64,000 nt of DNA from Selenomonas ruminantium subsp. lactilytica TAM6421 (GTDB taxonomy: Bacteria; Bacillota; Negativicutes; Selenomonadales; Selenomonadaceae), in the NCBI RefSeq assembly GCF_000284095.1, contig NC_017068.1, positions 868,001 through 932,000 on the forward strand, written 5' to 3'. The stretch's first letter is position 1, and every line of letters begins with the position of its first letter. Both the position numbers and the translations under genes were made by a program. Of the stretch, positions 16,701 through 26,123 are shown piece by piece. Under the pieces are notes generated by a model. That model was given only the letters and a program-made list of their open reading frames with translations. It did not search any database and had not been told where the DNA came from.

Positions 16701-19700
16701 GGCGGCGAGTATGTATATTTCTACGATCCGCAGAATCGGCTTACCACTTACACAGAAGTACATACCGGTCAGCGGCTTACGGTGCATTATAACCGGCAGA
16801 AACTGGTGGAGGCCATTGATTACCCGGATGGCACGATGGAAGAACGCGGCTATGATGAATGGGAAAATCAGATTTACCAAAAAGACCGCCTGGGGCGTGA
16901 GACGCATTGGGAATTCAACGCCCAAGGCCAACTTTTGCAGGAAATAAAAGCGGATGGCTTAATCACCACTCATACCTATGATGAACAGGGCCGGTGCACT
17001 CATACGCAGGATAATCTAGGCGGTGAGATATGCTATAATTACACCCAAGAAGGCTGGCTCAGGGAAAAGAAAACGAAACAGTCCGAGGGCAAGTGGCAGG
17101 TGGAAGCCTACGAATACGATTATCAGGGGCGTATGCTTCGTAAGACCGTAAATGGTCAGGAAACGCGCTACTGGTATAAGGAGGATTCCCCTGTTCCCTG
17201 TGCTATGCGCACTCCCTGTGGGGATGAATTCCGCTATGAGTATGATGACGCAAATCGTTTGAGCATAATTGCTAGCGAATTTGGTGAGCGCAGCTTCGGC
17301 TATGACAGCCTTGACCATATTGTCAGCGATACCGATGCGTTGGGCAATACATACACGGCAAACTTTGACCTGATGGGCAATCTGCGCCGGGAATGCAGCC
17401 CTAAGGAAAATGCCAGCGAGGAGCAGTCTCGTTACTGGCGTTATGCCTATGACGGCATGGACAATCCCATCCACACGGAAAGCCCGCTGGGCGTAGTTTA
17501 TGCCAAGGAATACGACGGCGAAAGCCGCCTAACCAAAGAAATTCACCCAGAGGCAGAAAACGGCGAAGGTATTTCTTATGATTACGATGCTGATGGCCGC
17601 AAAATCCGTACCCATTACCCGGACGGCGGCGTGGAGCGCTCTTTCTATGATGCAGAGGGGAATCTCATCAAGAAGGTAACGCCGAACCATTATGATCCGT
17701 TAACCGATGATGGCGCAGGAACGACCTACACTTATGACGCAGGCAATCGCCGTACTTCCGTGACAAATGAAGCTGGCGACCTGCTGGAGGTCTCCCGCTA
17801 TGATGTCAGAGGACGTTGCGTTTACCATCAGGATGCAGGCCAGCTTGAAGCCAGCCGGGAAGTTATGGTCTATGCCACCACCTACCGCTATGACTTGGTG
17901 GGCAACAAGTTGGAGGAACGCAAGGCTGTCTCCGAAAAAGATGGTGCAATCCAGTACAGCCTGCGGCGCTGGACGTATGATGTCCATAACAACATCATCG
18001 AGGAAAAGACCTGGCTCACCCTGCAAAGCGAGATTAGTGCCAGCGGCCTGACGCGCACCATCCGCAATAACTATGACAAGCAGAATCGTCTGATCCGGGT
18101 AACGGACAATCTGGGGGCAGAAGTCAAATACACCTACAACAGCATAGGAAAACGAACCAGTGAGGAACGCAAGGTCAATGCAGAAGAAACCCGGCTGATC
18201 AAGTACCGCTATGATGAAACAGGCCGACTCATTGAACGGGCAGAAAAACTCAACCAAAAGCGCAAGGGCACATGGTGGGCGCATACCCGCTATGCTTATG
18301 ATGCCAACGGGAATATCATAGAGATTCAGTTCCCAAATGGCAGCAAGATACAACGCGATTATGATGCCATGGACAGGCTGACCGCTGAAACGGTAATCGA
18401 CCATATTTCCAAGCAGAAAAATACGACCAACTTTGACTACGATAAGGCTGGCAACATAACCAGCATCACGGATGATTGTGGCCGTGATGAACAGTTCACC
18501 TACAACCTGATGAATCAGCGGACGCAGGAAATCACCAGCGAAGGCCGTACGCAGAATCTGGTCTACGACAAAGAAGGCAACATAACCGAACGCCAGCTGC
18601 CGCAGGAAATGTCCTACCGTTACCAGTACGACAGCGTAGGGCGATTGACGGCGGTAATCGGAACCGATGGAAAGCCATTGGAAACGGTAGCCTACGACCG
18701 TGCGGGCCGCAGAATCAAGGTGGAAACCTCAGGCGGCAGTGGCGCAAGCTACGCCTACACCGCCGCAGGCTGGCAAACGCATATCGAAACCAAGGGAGGC
18801 GCAAGCCAATCCTATCACTACGATGCCCAGGGCAATGTCACAGGCATCGTTGACGGCAACGGCAATGAAACGAGTTACGTCCTCGACAGCTGGGGCCGCA
18901 TCACGGAAATCCGCAAAGCTGACGGCAGTAAGGAAAACTATGCCTATGACTTCGCCGGAAATATCACCGAAGCTGTGGATGGCAACGGAAACAAGCGCAT
19001 CTATGCCTATGATGACAACAACCAGCTGAAATCCATAACCTACCCGGATGGTAGTGAGGAAAAATATCTTTACGGCATTGACGGAAATCTAAGCAAATTC
19101 CAAGACCGCAATGGTATAGTTAATGAGTACCAGTGGAATGTCTACGGCAGTATGACCGAGCGGAAGGCTGGAAATTTGCGTAATGTTTATGAGTATGCCG
19201 CAAACGGCCAGCTCACAGCCGCAATATCCAATGGTATGGACTACCGCTACAGCTACGACAAAGACGGTCTGTTGACCGCCAAGAAAGCCAGCGGCAGGAC
19301 ACTTCTGGGCTATACCTATGACGAACTAGGGCGTAAAACCAGCCAGACGGACATTTCCGGACGAACAGTCAAATATCAGTTTGACAAGTCAAACCACCTG
19401 TGTGACATACGGGATGAATTTGACCAGTCAATTGTCAGATTTGACCGTGACGCAGATGGCGCAGTCCAAAAGATTACTCACGCCAATGGTATGTGGCAGG
19501 ATATCCGCTATGATGCTGATAAGAATATCACAAGCCTGACCGTAGCCACGCCGGATAAGATACTAGCACAGAACACCTACTGCTACGACGGCAATGGTCA
19601 AAGAATCGAGAAAAATGAGCTGACAGGCAAAACGCTGTACACCTACGACAGCCTGAATCGTCTGGCACAGGCCGAATATCCGACCTATACGGAACGATTC

Positions 19701-20810
19701 ACCTATGACCAATCAGGCAATCGCCTGACCAGAACGGCAAAGGATATCGAGGAGCAATATGTTTATGATGTCAATAACCGTCTGACACAAAGGTCGGTCA
19801 ACGGTCAGGTAGAAACCTATCAATATGACCAGTCAGGCAACTTGCTCAAAGAAGCCAATAACACCTACGAGTATGATGCTTTCCGCAGAACCAGCAAAGT
19901 GACAACCAAAGCGGGCAATATGCAAATAAACCGCTACGATGCTGAAGGGCTCCGTTATGAAATGGAAGAAAACGGCAAGCTGGTGCAGTTCATCTTCAAC
20001 GAGAACAAGGAAGTAATCGCGGAAAATGAAGAGGGCAGCATAAACCGCCTAATTCAGACAAGTGACCTCTGGGCTATGGAGTCCGAGCCGGAAAAGACAT
20101 GGTATCACTATGCTAGCGATGAACAGGGAAGTACCATCTTCATTACGGATAGACAGGGCAAAGTAAAGAACCACTATGCTTATGATGCTTTTGGTAATAC
20201 GGTAGAAGCAGAAGAACAAATCTTCAACCGCTACCAATACACAGGCCAACAGTTCGACCAGATAACCCAACAATACTACCTGCGTGCAAGATTCTACAAC
20301 CCAGCTATTGCCAGATTCACGCAGGAAGATGAGTATCACGGGGATGGGCTGAATCTTTATGCTTACTGTGCTAATAATCCGGTGGATTATTATGATCCGA
20401 GTGGGTATGACTGTGAATTAAAACAGTTATATAAAAAATATACGCCTGTTCAGTATGAAGGAACGGTAAAAGTTGGTGGTGTTGAGAGAGATGTAAGCAG
20501 GAAAGTGTTTCAAAATAATGAAATTGATTGGTATAAAAAATTACCGAATGGTAAAACTAATTTAGAATTGGCAATGAGCTGGAATGCACCGATAGGAAAG
20601 GATGGTAAGCCAATAGAATTACATCATGTGTTACAAAAAGAGCCGGGGTGCATGGTTGAAATTGAATCAAGTATACACTCCAATAATCATCAAGTATTAC
20701 ATGGCTTGATAGAAGATGGTGATAGTTTTAGAAATGATCCAGTATTAAACAAACAATATAAAAACTTTAAAAGGAAATATTGGAGATGGAGGGCTGAAAA
20801 TGTTAAATAA
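13728..20810 (+). CDS. VgrG-Rhs fusion with C-terminal LHH-type nuclease toxin
   Basis: A single 2360-residue protein. Residues 1-300 form a VgrG/late-control D base (DWEFLCRLAESTGRYIF near 146). About 305-345 is the OB neck (NNYMYSMPDVGDKVFVYHEE), then a Gp5-like needle. Residues 582-700 form a hydrophobic and alanine/lysine-rich linker (AAEMIPIVGNLMSAYDAL; VGNVAKGAKLGAKGLKAAGK). The Rhs core starts at GDPVDLVTGSF (about 760) with many YD repeats and ends at NPVDYYDPSGY (about 2224), the usual self-cleavage site. The last 135 residues are AT-rich and carry IELHHVLQKEPG and NNHQVLHG, the signature of the LHH family of HNH/Endo VII nuclease toxins. The expected role is delivery of a DNase into rivals. 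The next gene overlaps by 11 bases and encodes SUKH immunity. Confidence 0.88.
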   Translation: MEQTPLGAVRLSGLEYRKLEALKIVEKAGQHGRCQLELGMEDSFGEQDVLQLENREIIVRAGEQIIFAGVIGSSQLIQQAGEKRLQVILYTKSFLLDIHKKSRTFQPEDKTLQDMARSVASSYKAEVIVPENETISRLVYQEEQTDWEFLCRLAESTGRYIFADAKSQGIRISLGYMPFRQSQLQADDHILSQCVLLEKCLRAQENTAKRALPCEYTLTDMDTPDLSLGVGYGLKNGERDQIIMHSCIEAQDGLLINHLQLVNKEGCRVDAHTELRDRNRGRYLTGTILAVDGTNVKVHFDVDESQDESEACWIPYENIVNNYMYSMPDVGDKVFVYHEENGKKMAQGSHRTSTDGDSDYDTPENRSLTSTNNLLQFQPDSVIMQAGRQGINSSIITMSDASGISIHSTQDIVFEAKQDIKIQAAQSETPEQFDKPCADYRNGMAAYTAHGGGYIGVNMGSNKKIGADVPGLKSASAPLETVVPSNQAKACDAATGTTHTPAASQAPDSVPVSGFLQAEGKDGLTLVVGNSSIDISKDGNIQIASPVIEESGYNKGGGGSINNAPAEETEDNSLDVAKELAWDAAEMIPIVGNLMSAYDALQDIKEGNWGMAALDAFGAIPGVGNVAKGAKLGAKGLKAAGKLEKAEKAAKAAKEGKAAVNAAKVEKKIEDIIRPVEHVTSGAAKSSAELEKSIGKGASDVLKQDAKRAAKNVNPKAPEARKLDGRENREIPENIRNNGGKDGINNNRCQGDNKVEDLKGGDPVDLVTGSFILNTTDMVFKDLGEDFVLTRCYESLYENKGQHLGSRWLINVGMCFSRDNNRITLLMPDLHLEKFQLQENGTWLNQRGGSEALKLREDKTGYQIILPAERKCYTFDSEGKLISIQQNNQRPVKLTYQGKFIQYIILSCGQEIRFTYDNDKISSITDPLGRVLRYRYDGDLLTKVTYPNGGSFQYTYDESGRILSVCDLNGKTYVKNTYDRDSRVTRQAMITGGEYVYFYDPQNRLTTYTEVHTGQRLTVHYNRQKLVEAIDYPDGTMEERGYDEWENQIYQKDRLGRETHWEFNAQGQLLQEIKADGLITTHTYDEQGRCTHTQDNLGGEICYNYTQEGWLREKKTKQSEGKWQVEAYEYDYQGRMLRKTVNGQETRYWYKEDSPVPCAMRTPCGDEFRYEYDDANRLSIIASEFGERSFGYDSLDHIVSDTDALGNTYTANFDLMGNLRRECSPKENASEEQSRYWRYAYDGMDNPIHTESPLGVVYAKEYDGESRLTKEIHPEAENGEGISYDYDADGRKIRTHYPDGGVERSFYDAEGNLIKKVTPNHYDPLTDDGAGTTYTYDAGNRRTSVTNEAGDLLEVSRYDVRGRCVYHQDAGQLEASREVMVYATTYRYDLVGNKLEERKAVSEKDGAIQYSLRRWTYDVHNNIIEEKTWLTLQSEISASGLTRTIRNNYDKQNRLIRVTDNLGAEVKYTYNSIGKRTSEERKVNAEETRLIKYRYDETGRLIERAEKLNQKRKGTWWAHTRYAYDANGNIIEIQFPNGSKIQRDYDAMDRLTAETVIDHISKQKNTTNFDYDKAGNITSITDDCGRDEQFTYNLMNQRTQEITSEGRTQNLVYDKEGNITERQLPQEMSYRYQYDSVGRLTAVIGTDGKPLETVAYDRAGRRIKVETSGGSGASYAYTAAGWQTHIETKGGASQSYHYDAQGNVTGIVDGNGNETSYVLDSWGRITEIRKADGSKENYAYDFAGNITEAVDGNGNKRIYAYDDNNQLKSITYPDGSEEKYLYGIDGNLSKFQDRNGIVNEYQWNVYGSMTERKAGNLRNVYEYAANGQLTAAISNGMDYRYSYDKDGLLTAKKASGRTLLGYTYDELGRKTSQTDISGRTVKYQFDKSNHLCDIRDEFDQSIVRFDRDADGAVQKITHANGMWQDIRYDADKNITSLTVATPDKILAQNTYCYDGNGQRIEKNELTGKTLYTYDSLNRLAQAEYPTYTERFTYDQSGNRLTRTAKDIEEQYVYDVNNRLTQRSVNGQVETYQYDQSGNLLKEANNTYEYDAFRRTSKVTTKAGNMQINRYDAEGLRYEMEENGKLVQFIFNENKEVIAENEEGSINRLIQTSDLWAMESEPEKTWYHYASDEQGSTIFITDRQGKVKNHYAYDAFGNTVEAEEQIFNRYQYTGQQFDQITQQYYLRARFYNPAIARFTQEDEYHGDGLNLYAYCANNPVDYYDPSGYDCELKQLYKKYTPVQYEGTVKVGGVERDVSRKVFQNNEIDWYKKLPNGKTNLELAMSWNAPIGKDGKPIELHHVLQKEPGCMVEIESSIHSNNHQVLHGLIEDGDSFRNDPVLNKQYKNFKRKYWRWRAENVK
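17291..20408 (+). repeat. Rhs long direct repeat, copy 1 (3118 bp)
   Basis: This stretch of the VgrG-Rhs gene, from CAGCTTCGGCTATGACAG to the end of the core at the DPSGY codons, is collinear with 21463-24580 at a constant offset of 4172 bases, so no net indel has accumulated. Identity is high by eye, with silent and conservative changes. It ends exactly where the two toxin tips diverge, making it an ideal substrate for tip exchange by homologous recombination. Confidence 0.85.
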
Positions 20811-21258
20811 AGAAGTATATTTAACTTTTAATGAAATTAAAAAGATTATAGAGAGAAATAAAGAAGAAGTATTATTTATAAGTGGTGGTTTATCGGATGT
20901 AGATATATTTGAAATGGAAAAAGAGTTGGGTGTTAGATTTCCAATAGAATATAGAATGTTTTTAAAAGAATATGGTGCTAGTTCTGTTTTGGGAATTACG
21001 ATATTTGGAGTTGCGGCACCACCATATCCAAGTGTGGTTGAAATAACGAAAGAATATAGAAGATATGGTTTGCCTAAAAATTATGTGGTATATGAAAATT
21101 GTGATGAATATGTTAATTGTATAGATGTAGATTATAATTCGGCTAAGTATGGGGGAACGATATCTTGGAGTTATGTTGATAAGATTGCATATTATGACAG
21201 TAATAATTTCTTTGATTCATATTTGATGGAACTTAGAGAATCGGAAGATAATTTGTAG
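20800..21258 (+). CDS. SMI1/KNR4 (SUKH) family immunity protein for the Rhs LHH toxin
   Basis: This 152-residue acidic cytoplasmic protein starts inside the end of the toxin gene (11-base overlap). The region DVDIFEMEKELGVRFPIEYR, then MFLKEYGASSVLG, is the classical SUKH-1 N-terminal signature: an E-x-x-L-G-x-x-(F/L)-P-x-x-Y-x-x-F-L pattern followed by a G loop. A C-terminal block with DSYLMELRE closes the domain. SUKH proteins neutralise nuclease toxins of polymorphic toxin systems. The overlap and shared AT-rich base composition indicate that toxin and immunity travel together. Confidence 0.85.
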   Translation: MLNKEVYLTFNEIKKIIERNKEEVLFISGGLSDVDIFEMEKELGVRFPIEYRMFLKEYGASSVLGITIFGVAAPPYPSVVEITKEYRRYGLPKNYVVYENCDEYVNCIDVDYNSAKYGGTISWSYVDKIAYYDSNNFFDSYLMELRESEDNL

Positions 21259-21309
21259 GTCGTAATGTGTGACATAGCTGGCAAATAGTAAAAGCAAATA
21301 TGGCAAAGT

Positions 21310-24300
21310 CAGCGTGGCGTCAGTGAAGCATTGAAGCTCCGTGAGGAAAAAACAGGCTACCAGCTTATTCTTCCCGTTGAATGGAAATGCTATGCCTTTG
21401 ATTCCGAAGGTAAGTTGATTTCCCTGCAGCAGAATAACCAGCGATCGGTAAAGCTTACTTATCAGCTTCGGCTATGACAGCCTTGACCATATCGTCAGCG
21501 ATACCGATGCGTTGGGGAACTCTTATACGGCAGAATTTGATCTGATGGGCAATCTGCGCCGGGAATGCAGCCCTAAGGAAAATGCCAGCGAGGAGCAGTC
21601 TCGTTACTGGCGTTATGCCTATGACGGCATGGATAATCCCATCCACACGGAAAGCCCACTGGGCGTAGTTTATGCCAAGGAATACGATGGCGAAAGCCGC
21701 CTGACCAAAGAAATTCATCCGGAGGCAGAAAACGGCGAAGGTATTTCTTATGATTACGATACTGATGGCCGCAAAATCCGTACCCATTACCCGGACGGCG
21801 GCGTGGAGCGCTCTTTCTATGATGCAGAGGGGAATCTCATCAAGAAGGTAACGCCGAACCATTATGATCCGTCAACCGATGATGGCGCAGGAACGACCTA
21901 CACTTATGACGCAGGCAATCGCCGTACTTCCGTGACAAATGAAGCTGGCGACCTGCTGGAGGTCTCCCGCTATGATGCCAAAGGCCGCTGTGTTTATCAT
22001 CAGGATGCAGGCCAGCTCGAAGCCAGCAGGGAAGGAATGGTCTATGCCACCACCTATCGCTATGACTTAGCAGGCAACAAGCTGGAGGAGCGCAAAGCCG
22101 TCTCAGAAAAAGACGGTGCCATCCAGTACAGCCTGCGGCGCTGGACATATGATATTCACAACAACATCACCGAAGAAAAAACATGGCTTACCCTGCAAAG
22201 CGAAACCAGTGCCAGCGGTCTGACATGCACAATCTGTAACACCTATGATAAGCAGAATAGGCTTATCCGGGTTACAGACAATTTAGGCGCAGAGGTCAAA
22301 TACACCTACAACAGCATAGGCAGACGAACCAGTGAGGAACGCAAGGTCAACGCAGAAGAAACCCAGCTGATAAAATACCTCTATGATGAAACAGGCCGCC
22401 TGACCGACAGAGCCGAAAAACTCAACCAAAAGCGCAAAGGCACATGGTGGGCACATACCCGCTATGCCTATGATGCCAACAGCAATATTACCGAGATTCA
22501 GTTCCCGAATGGCAGTAGGATACAGCGTGACTATGATGCCATGGACAGGTTGACCTCTGAAACAGTAACTGACCATATTTCGGGGCAGAAAAATACAACC
22601 AACTTTGCCTACGACAAAGCCGGGAATATCATCCGCATTACGGACGAATGTGGCCGCAATGAACAGTTCACCTACAACCTGATGGACCAGCGGACGCAGG
22701 AAATCACCAGCGAAGGCCGCAAACAGAAGCTGGTCTATGACAAGGAAGGAAACATCACGGAGCGCCAGCTTCCCTATGCAATGTCCTATCGTTACCAGTA
22801 TGATAATGCAGGCCGCCTGACCGCCGTTATTGATCCAGCAGGCAATGAACTGGAAACTGTCTCCTATGATAGGGCAGGCCGCAGAATCAAATTGGAAACT
22901 GCCGGTGGCAGTGGCGCAGTTTATGCATATACTGCCGCAGGCTGGCAAACAAGAATCGAAACCAAAGGAGGTGCAAGCCAATCCTATAACTATGATGCTC
23001 AGGGCAATGTCACCGGTATATGTGACGGCAATGGCAACGAAACCAGTTATGTACTGGACAGTTGGGGCCGCATCACTGAAATCCACAAAGCTGACGGCAG
23101 CAAGGAAAACTATGCTTATGATTTTGCCGGAAATATCACCGAAGCTGTGGATGGCAACGGGAATATCCGAAAGTATGCCTATGATGACAACAACCAGCTG
23201 AAATCTATAACCTACCCGGATGGCAGTGAGGAAAAATACCTTTACGGCATTGACGGAAATCTAAGCAAATTCCAAGACCGCAATGGTATAGTTAATGAGT
23301 ACCAGTGGAATGTCTATGGCAGTATGACAGAGCGGAAGGCCGGAGATTTGCGGAATGTCTATGAATATGCGCCTAATGGTCAGCTCACCGCCGCCATATC
23401 TAGCGGTATGGATTACCGCTACAGCTACGACAAAGACGGTTTGTTGACCGCCAAGAAAGCCAGCGGCAGAACACTATTGGCTTATACTTATGACGAGCTA
23501 GGCCGAAAGACCAGCCAAACGGATATTACAGGGCGAAAAGTCAACTACAAATTTGACCAGTCAAACAATCTGGTTGACATATGCAACGAAGTTGACCAGT
23601 CAATTGTCAGATTTGACCGTGATGCAGACGGAGCAATAGAAAAAATTCCCCATGCCAACGGTATGTGGCAGGATATTGCCTATGATGCAGATAAGAATAT
23701 CACGAGCCTGACGGTAGCAACGCCGGATAAACTGCTGGCGCAGAATACCTACCGCTATGATGGCAACGGTCAGCGGATTGAGAAAAATGAGCTGACAGGC
23801 AAAACGCTGTACACCTATGACAGCCTGAACCGCCTAGCACAGGCCGAATATCCGACTTATACGGAACGATTCACCTATGACCATGCAGGAAATCGCTTGA
23901 CCAGAACGGCAAAAGACATTGAGGAACAATATGTTTATGATGTGAACAATCGCTTGATGCAAAGAAGCATCAACGGTCAGGCAGAAAACTACCAATATGA
24001 CCAGTCAGGCAATCTGCTCCAAGATGCCAATAATACCTACGAATATGACGATTTCCGTCGTACCTCAAAGGTAACAACCAATACTGGAAATACGCAGATA
24101 AACCGCTACGATGCCGAAGGCCTGCGTTACGAAATGGAAGAAAACGGCAAATTGGTGCAGTTCATCTTCAACGAGAACAAGGAAGTGATTACGGAACAAG
24201 AAGGGGCGAATATCACCCGCCTGATTCGTAACAGCGACCTTTGGGCCATGGAATCCGAACCGGAAAAGACATGGTATCACTATGCCAGTGATGAACAGGG

Positions 24301-25042
24301 AAGTACTATCTTCATTACGGACAAGACTGGTAATGTCAAAAACTGCTATACTTATGATGCCTTTGGTAATACCATAGAATCTGAGGAACAGATTCCCAAC
24401 CGCTACAAATACACAGGCCAACAGTTAGACCCCATTACCCAACAATACTACCTGCGGGCAAGATTCTACAATCCGGCAATAGCTAGATTTACGCAGGAAG
24501 ACGAGTATCACGGTGATGGACTGAATCTCTATGCCTATTGCGCTAATAATCCTGTGGATTATTATGATCCGAGTGGGTATTATAAAAATCCTGCTGGAGA
24601 AATGATAGGCGGGATATCAAAGCGAGAGTTTGATGAATATTTAGGTGATGTTGAAAAGTGTACTGGAAGGAAAATCGGTGCAGAACAAAGAGACAAATTG
24701 TATGAATTTTTAAGAACACATGATGTATCGTGTCCGGTGGATGATGCTACATATGAAGCTATCAAGGATGATTTTGATAAACGAGCAACCAAAAAACGTC
24801 TTCGAAGCGAATGGTCGGAAAAAAATAATGAAGAATGGCCTACTTATGAAAAAAATAATATCGGTAACAATAAAATAAAAGCAAAGGGAAAACATAATTA
24901 TGATTTACATCATATAATTCCTAAAAAATATGGTGGCCCTAATGAGTGGTGGAATATGATTCCGGCGGCATCTCCAGAACAACATCAAGGAGGAATACAT
25001 AGAGCTGGGAGCATTTATAGAAAATTATTTCCCGAAGGATGA
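21310..25042 (+). pseudogene. Orphan, 5'-truncated and internally deleted Rhs with an HNH nuclease tip
   Basis: Bases 21310-21465 copy 16263-16418 of the Rhs fusion, and from 21463 the copy jumps to the equivalent of 17291. The junction is at a shared CAG; 875 bases are missing, which puts the two parts out of frame (stop at the junction). There is no VgrG part and no ribosome site at the first downstream ATG (21512). The remaining 1176-codon frame keeps the Rhs core to NPVDYYDPSGYY. It then has a tip of about 155 residues unlike the first copy, with NYDLHHIIPKKYGGPNEWWN and HQGGIHRAG, an H-H...N...H arrangement of HNH nucleases. This is a silent tip cassette that could be recombined onto the active gene. 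Confidence 0.85.
21463..24580 (+). repeat. Rhs long direct repeat, copy 2 (3118 bp)
   Basis: This is the second copy of the Rhs core, collinear with 17291-20408. The left end is the CAG microhomology junction, the right end the DPSGY codons. Differences between copies include changed codons, such as ANFDLMG against AEFDLMG, scattered along the length, which suggests divergence after duplication rather than a very recent event. Confidence 0.85.
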
Positions 25043-25059
25043 GACTAGGAGGTAAAATT

Positions 25060-25542
25060 ATGGTGGATTTTTCATGGTTAAAAAAGTATTCAGGTATAAA
25101 AGAAGATAGTGGTGAATACAAACATGATTTTGTTCCGCTGAACTGTAAAGATATTTTTGTGCAGGAAGAGCGATTGGGGTATCCGTTCCCAACGGAGTTG
25201 AGAGAGTTTTATTTGCAGGTTGGATATGGTATTATGTGTGCACAAGATGAGGACTATTTAAATATGATTATGGCACCAAATGAAGTTGCTGATTTTATGC
25301 TTGGAGAAGGGATGTATGGAAATAGCGGTTACAGAAATGAAATTGATTTAAAGACAAAAATGGTATTTTTATATGTTGGGGATGAAACATATTTATGTTT
25401 AGATGTTGGAGAGAAAGATTCTGAAGGAAGATGTCCTGTAGTGTATGTTAAGCCAACAAAATGTGTTGTTTTAGCAAGATCTCTAGAAGAGTTTGCTAAG
25501 AAAATGGATGAATCTATGAGTTATTATGTAGATATTTGGTAA
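25060..25542 (+). CDS. SUKH-like immunity protein for the orphan HNH tip
   Basis: ATG 25060 has AGGAGG 7 bases upstream; the longer frame from 25039 has none. The 160-residue acidic protein contains VQEERLGYPFPTELREFYLQ, then VGYG. This is the E-x-x-L-G-x-x-(F/L)-P-x-x-L-x-x-F-Y variant of the SMI1/KNR4 fold, followed by strand-rich sequence and a helical end. It lies 17 bases after the orphan toxin tip, is AT-rich like the tip, and differs from the SUKH at 20800. It probably remains expressed to protect against siblings carrying the active tip. Confidence 0.78.
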   Translation: MVDFSWLKKYSGIKEDSGEYKHDFVPLNCKDIFVQEERLGYPFPTELREFYLQVGYGIMCAQDEDYLNMIMAPNEVADFMLGEGMYGNSGYRNEIDLKTKMVFLYVGDETYLCLDVGEKDSEGRCPVVYVKPTKCVVLARSLEEFAKKMDESMSYYVDIW

Positions 25543-25552
25543 GAATTATTGA

Positions 25553-25723
25553 CTCAAAACGCTAAAGAATGAATGGATTTACCTGCATGACTATCTGGCA
25601 GAGGACGATCTTTATGCATCTGTTGAAGAGTTCGCTTATGTCTGGTATAACCATGTGCGGCCACATTCATATAATGGTTACAAGACTCCGTTCGAAGCCA
25701 GGACAGGAATCAGCAATTATTAA
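25553..25723 (+). pseudogene. 3' fragment of an IS3-type transposase (DDE/rve)
   Basis: A frame without start reads KTLKNEWIYLHDYLAEDD, then a valine/phenylalanine stretch and YVWYNHVRPHSYNGYKTPFE, ending at TAA 25721-25723. The 'LK-E-x-x-Y' glutamate, the WYN-RPH-S/H-GY and the P-FE motifs are typical for the end of the integrase core of IS3-family OrfB. About 55 codons survive; terminal inverted repeats are not evident. It is a footprint of mobile-element activity inside the effector region. Confidence 0.8.
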
Positions 25724-25766
25724 GACACAAGTGTTACAAAAATGCTTGACCACTACACCATTTAGA

Positions 25767-25946
25767 TTGATACATTTTGTCCTTGCTTATGTAATCGGAT
25801 TGGTTTTGTATGCTGTTACTCATAAATATAGTCCGGAATATGTGAAAAGCAGAGTCAGGAATGTATTAGTTGTTTTGTGGATTGTCATCATGTTGGCTGT
25901 TGTTATAGATATGAATTCTAATTGGGAGTTACTTAAATGGATTTAG
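25767..25946 (+). CDS. Short membrane protein or remnant (59 aa)
   Basis: From TTG 25767 the frame encodes two hydrophobic spans, HFVLAYVIGLVLYAV and VLVVLWIVIMLAVVIDM, with a basic loop HKYSPEYVKSRVRN between. The open frame actually runs on from further upstream, out of frame with the transposase fragment. It may be the truncated end of an immunity-like membrane gene cut by the IS event. No ribosome site is convincing, so expression is doubtful. Confidence 0.35.
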   Translation: MIHFVLAYVIGLVLYAVTHKYSPEYVKSRVRNVLVVLWIVIMLAVVIDMNSNWELLKWI

Positions 25947-26037
25947 ATTATATTTTAATCAAGCTTTAATGAAAATGTAATCCTGCTCTAATTGAAAGAG
26001 AGTATCATTTGTAATAGGTAGAGAAAAAAACGATGGG

Positions 26038-26081
26038 GGCATCGTGCCATGGAGATTTTCTTTGGCACGATGCCTCTTTTT
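26038..26081 (+). terminator. Rho-independent terminator
   Basis: A perfect 12-bp stem, GGCATCGTGCCA with TGGCACGATGCC around a 13-base loop, is followed by TCTTTTTG. It separates the Rhs cassette region from the second spike operon. It also rules out the ATG at 26049, inside the hairpin, as a start. Confidence 0.85.
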
Positions 26082-26123
26082 GTCGGGCTTCGGGATAGAG
26101 GGCTTGAAGAGAAAGGAGCGGCT

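Noticed and set aside
26049..26123. N-terminal extension of the gene at 26124
   Set aside because: The upstream ATG lies in the stem of a perfect terminator, and the paralogue at 13173 begins at the position equivalent to 26124.
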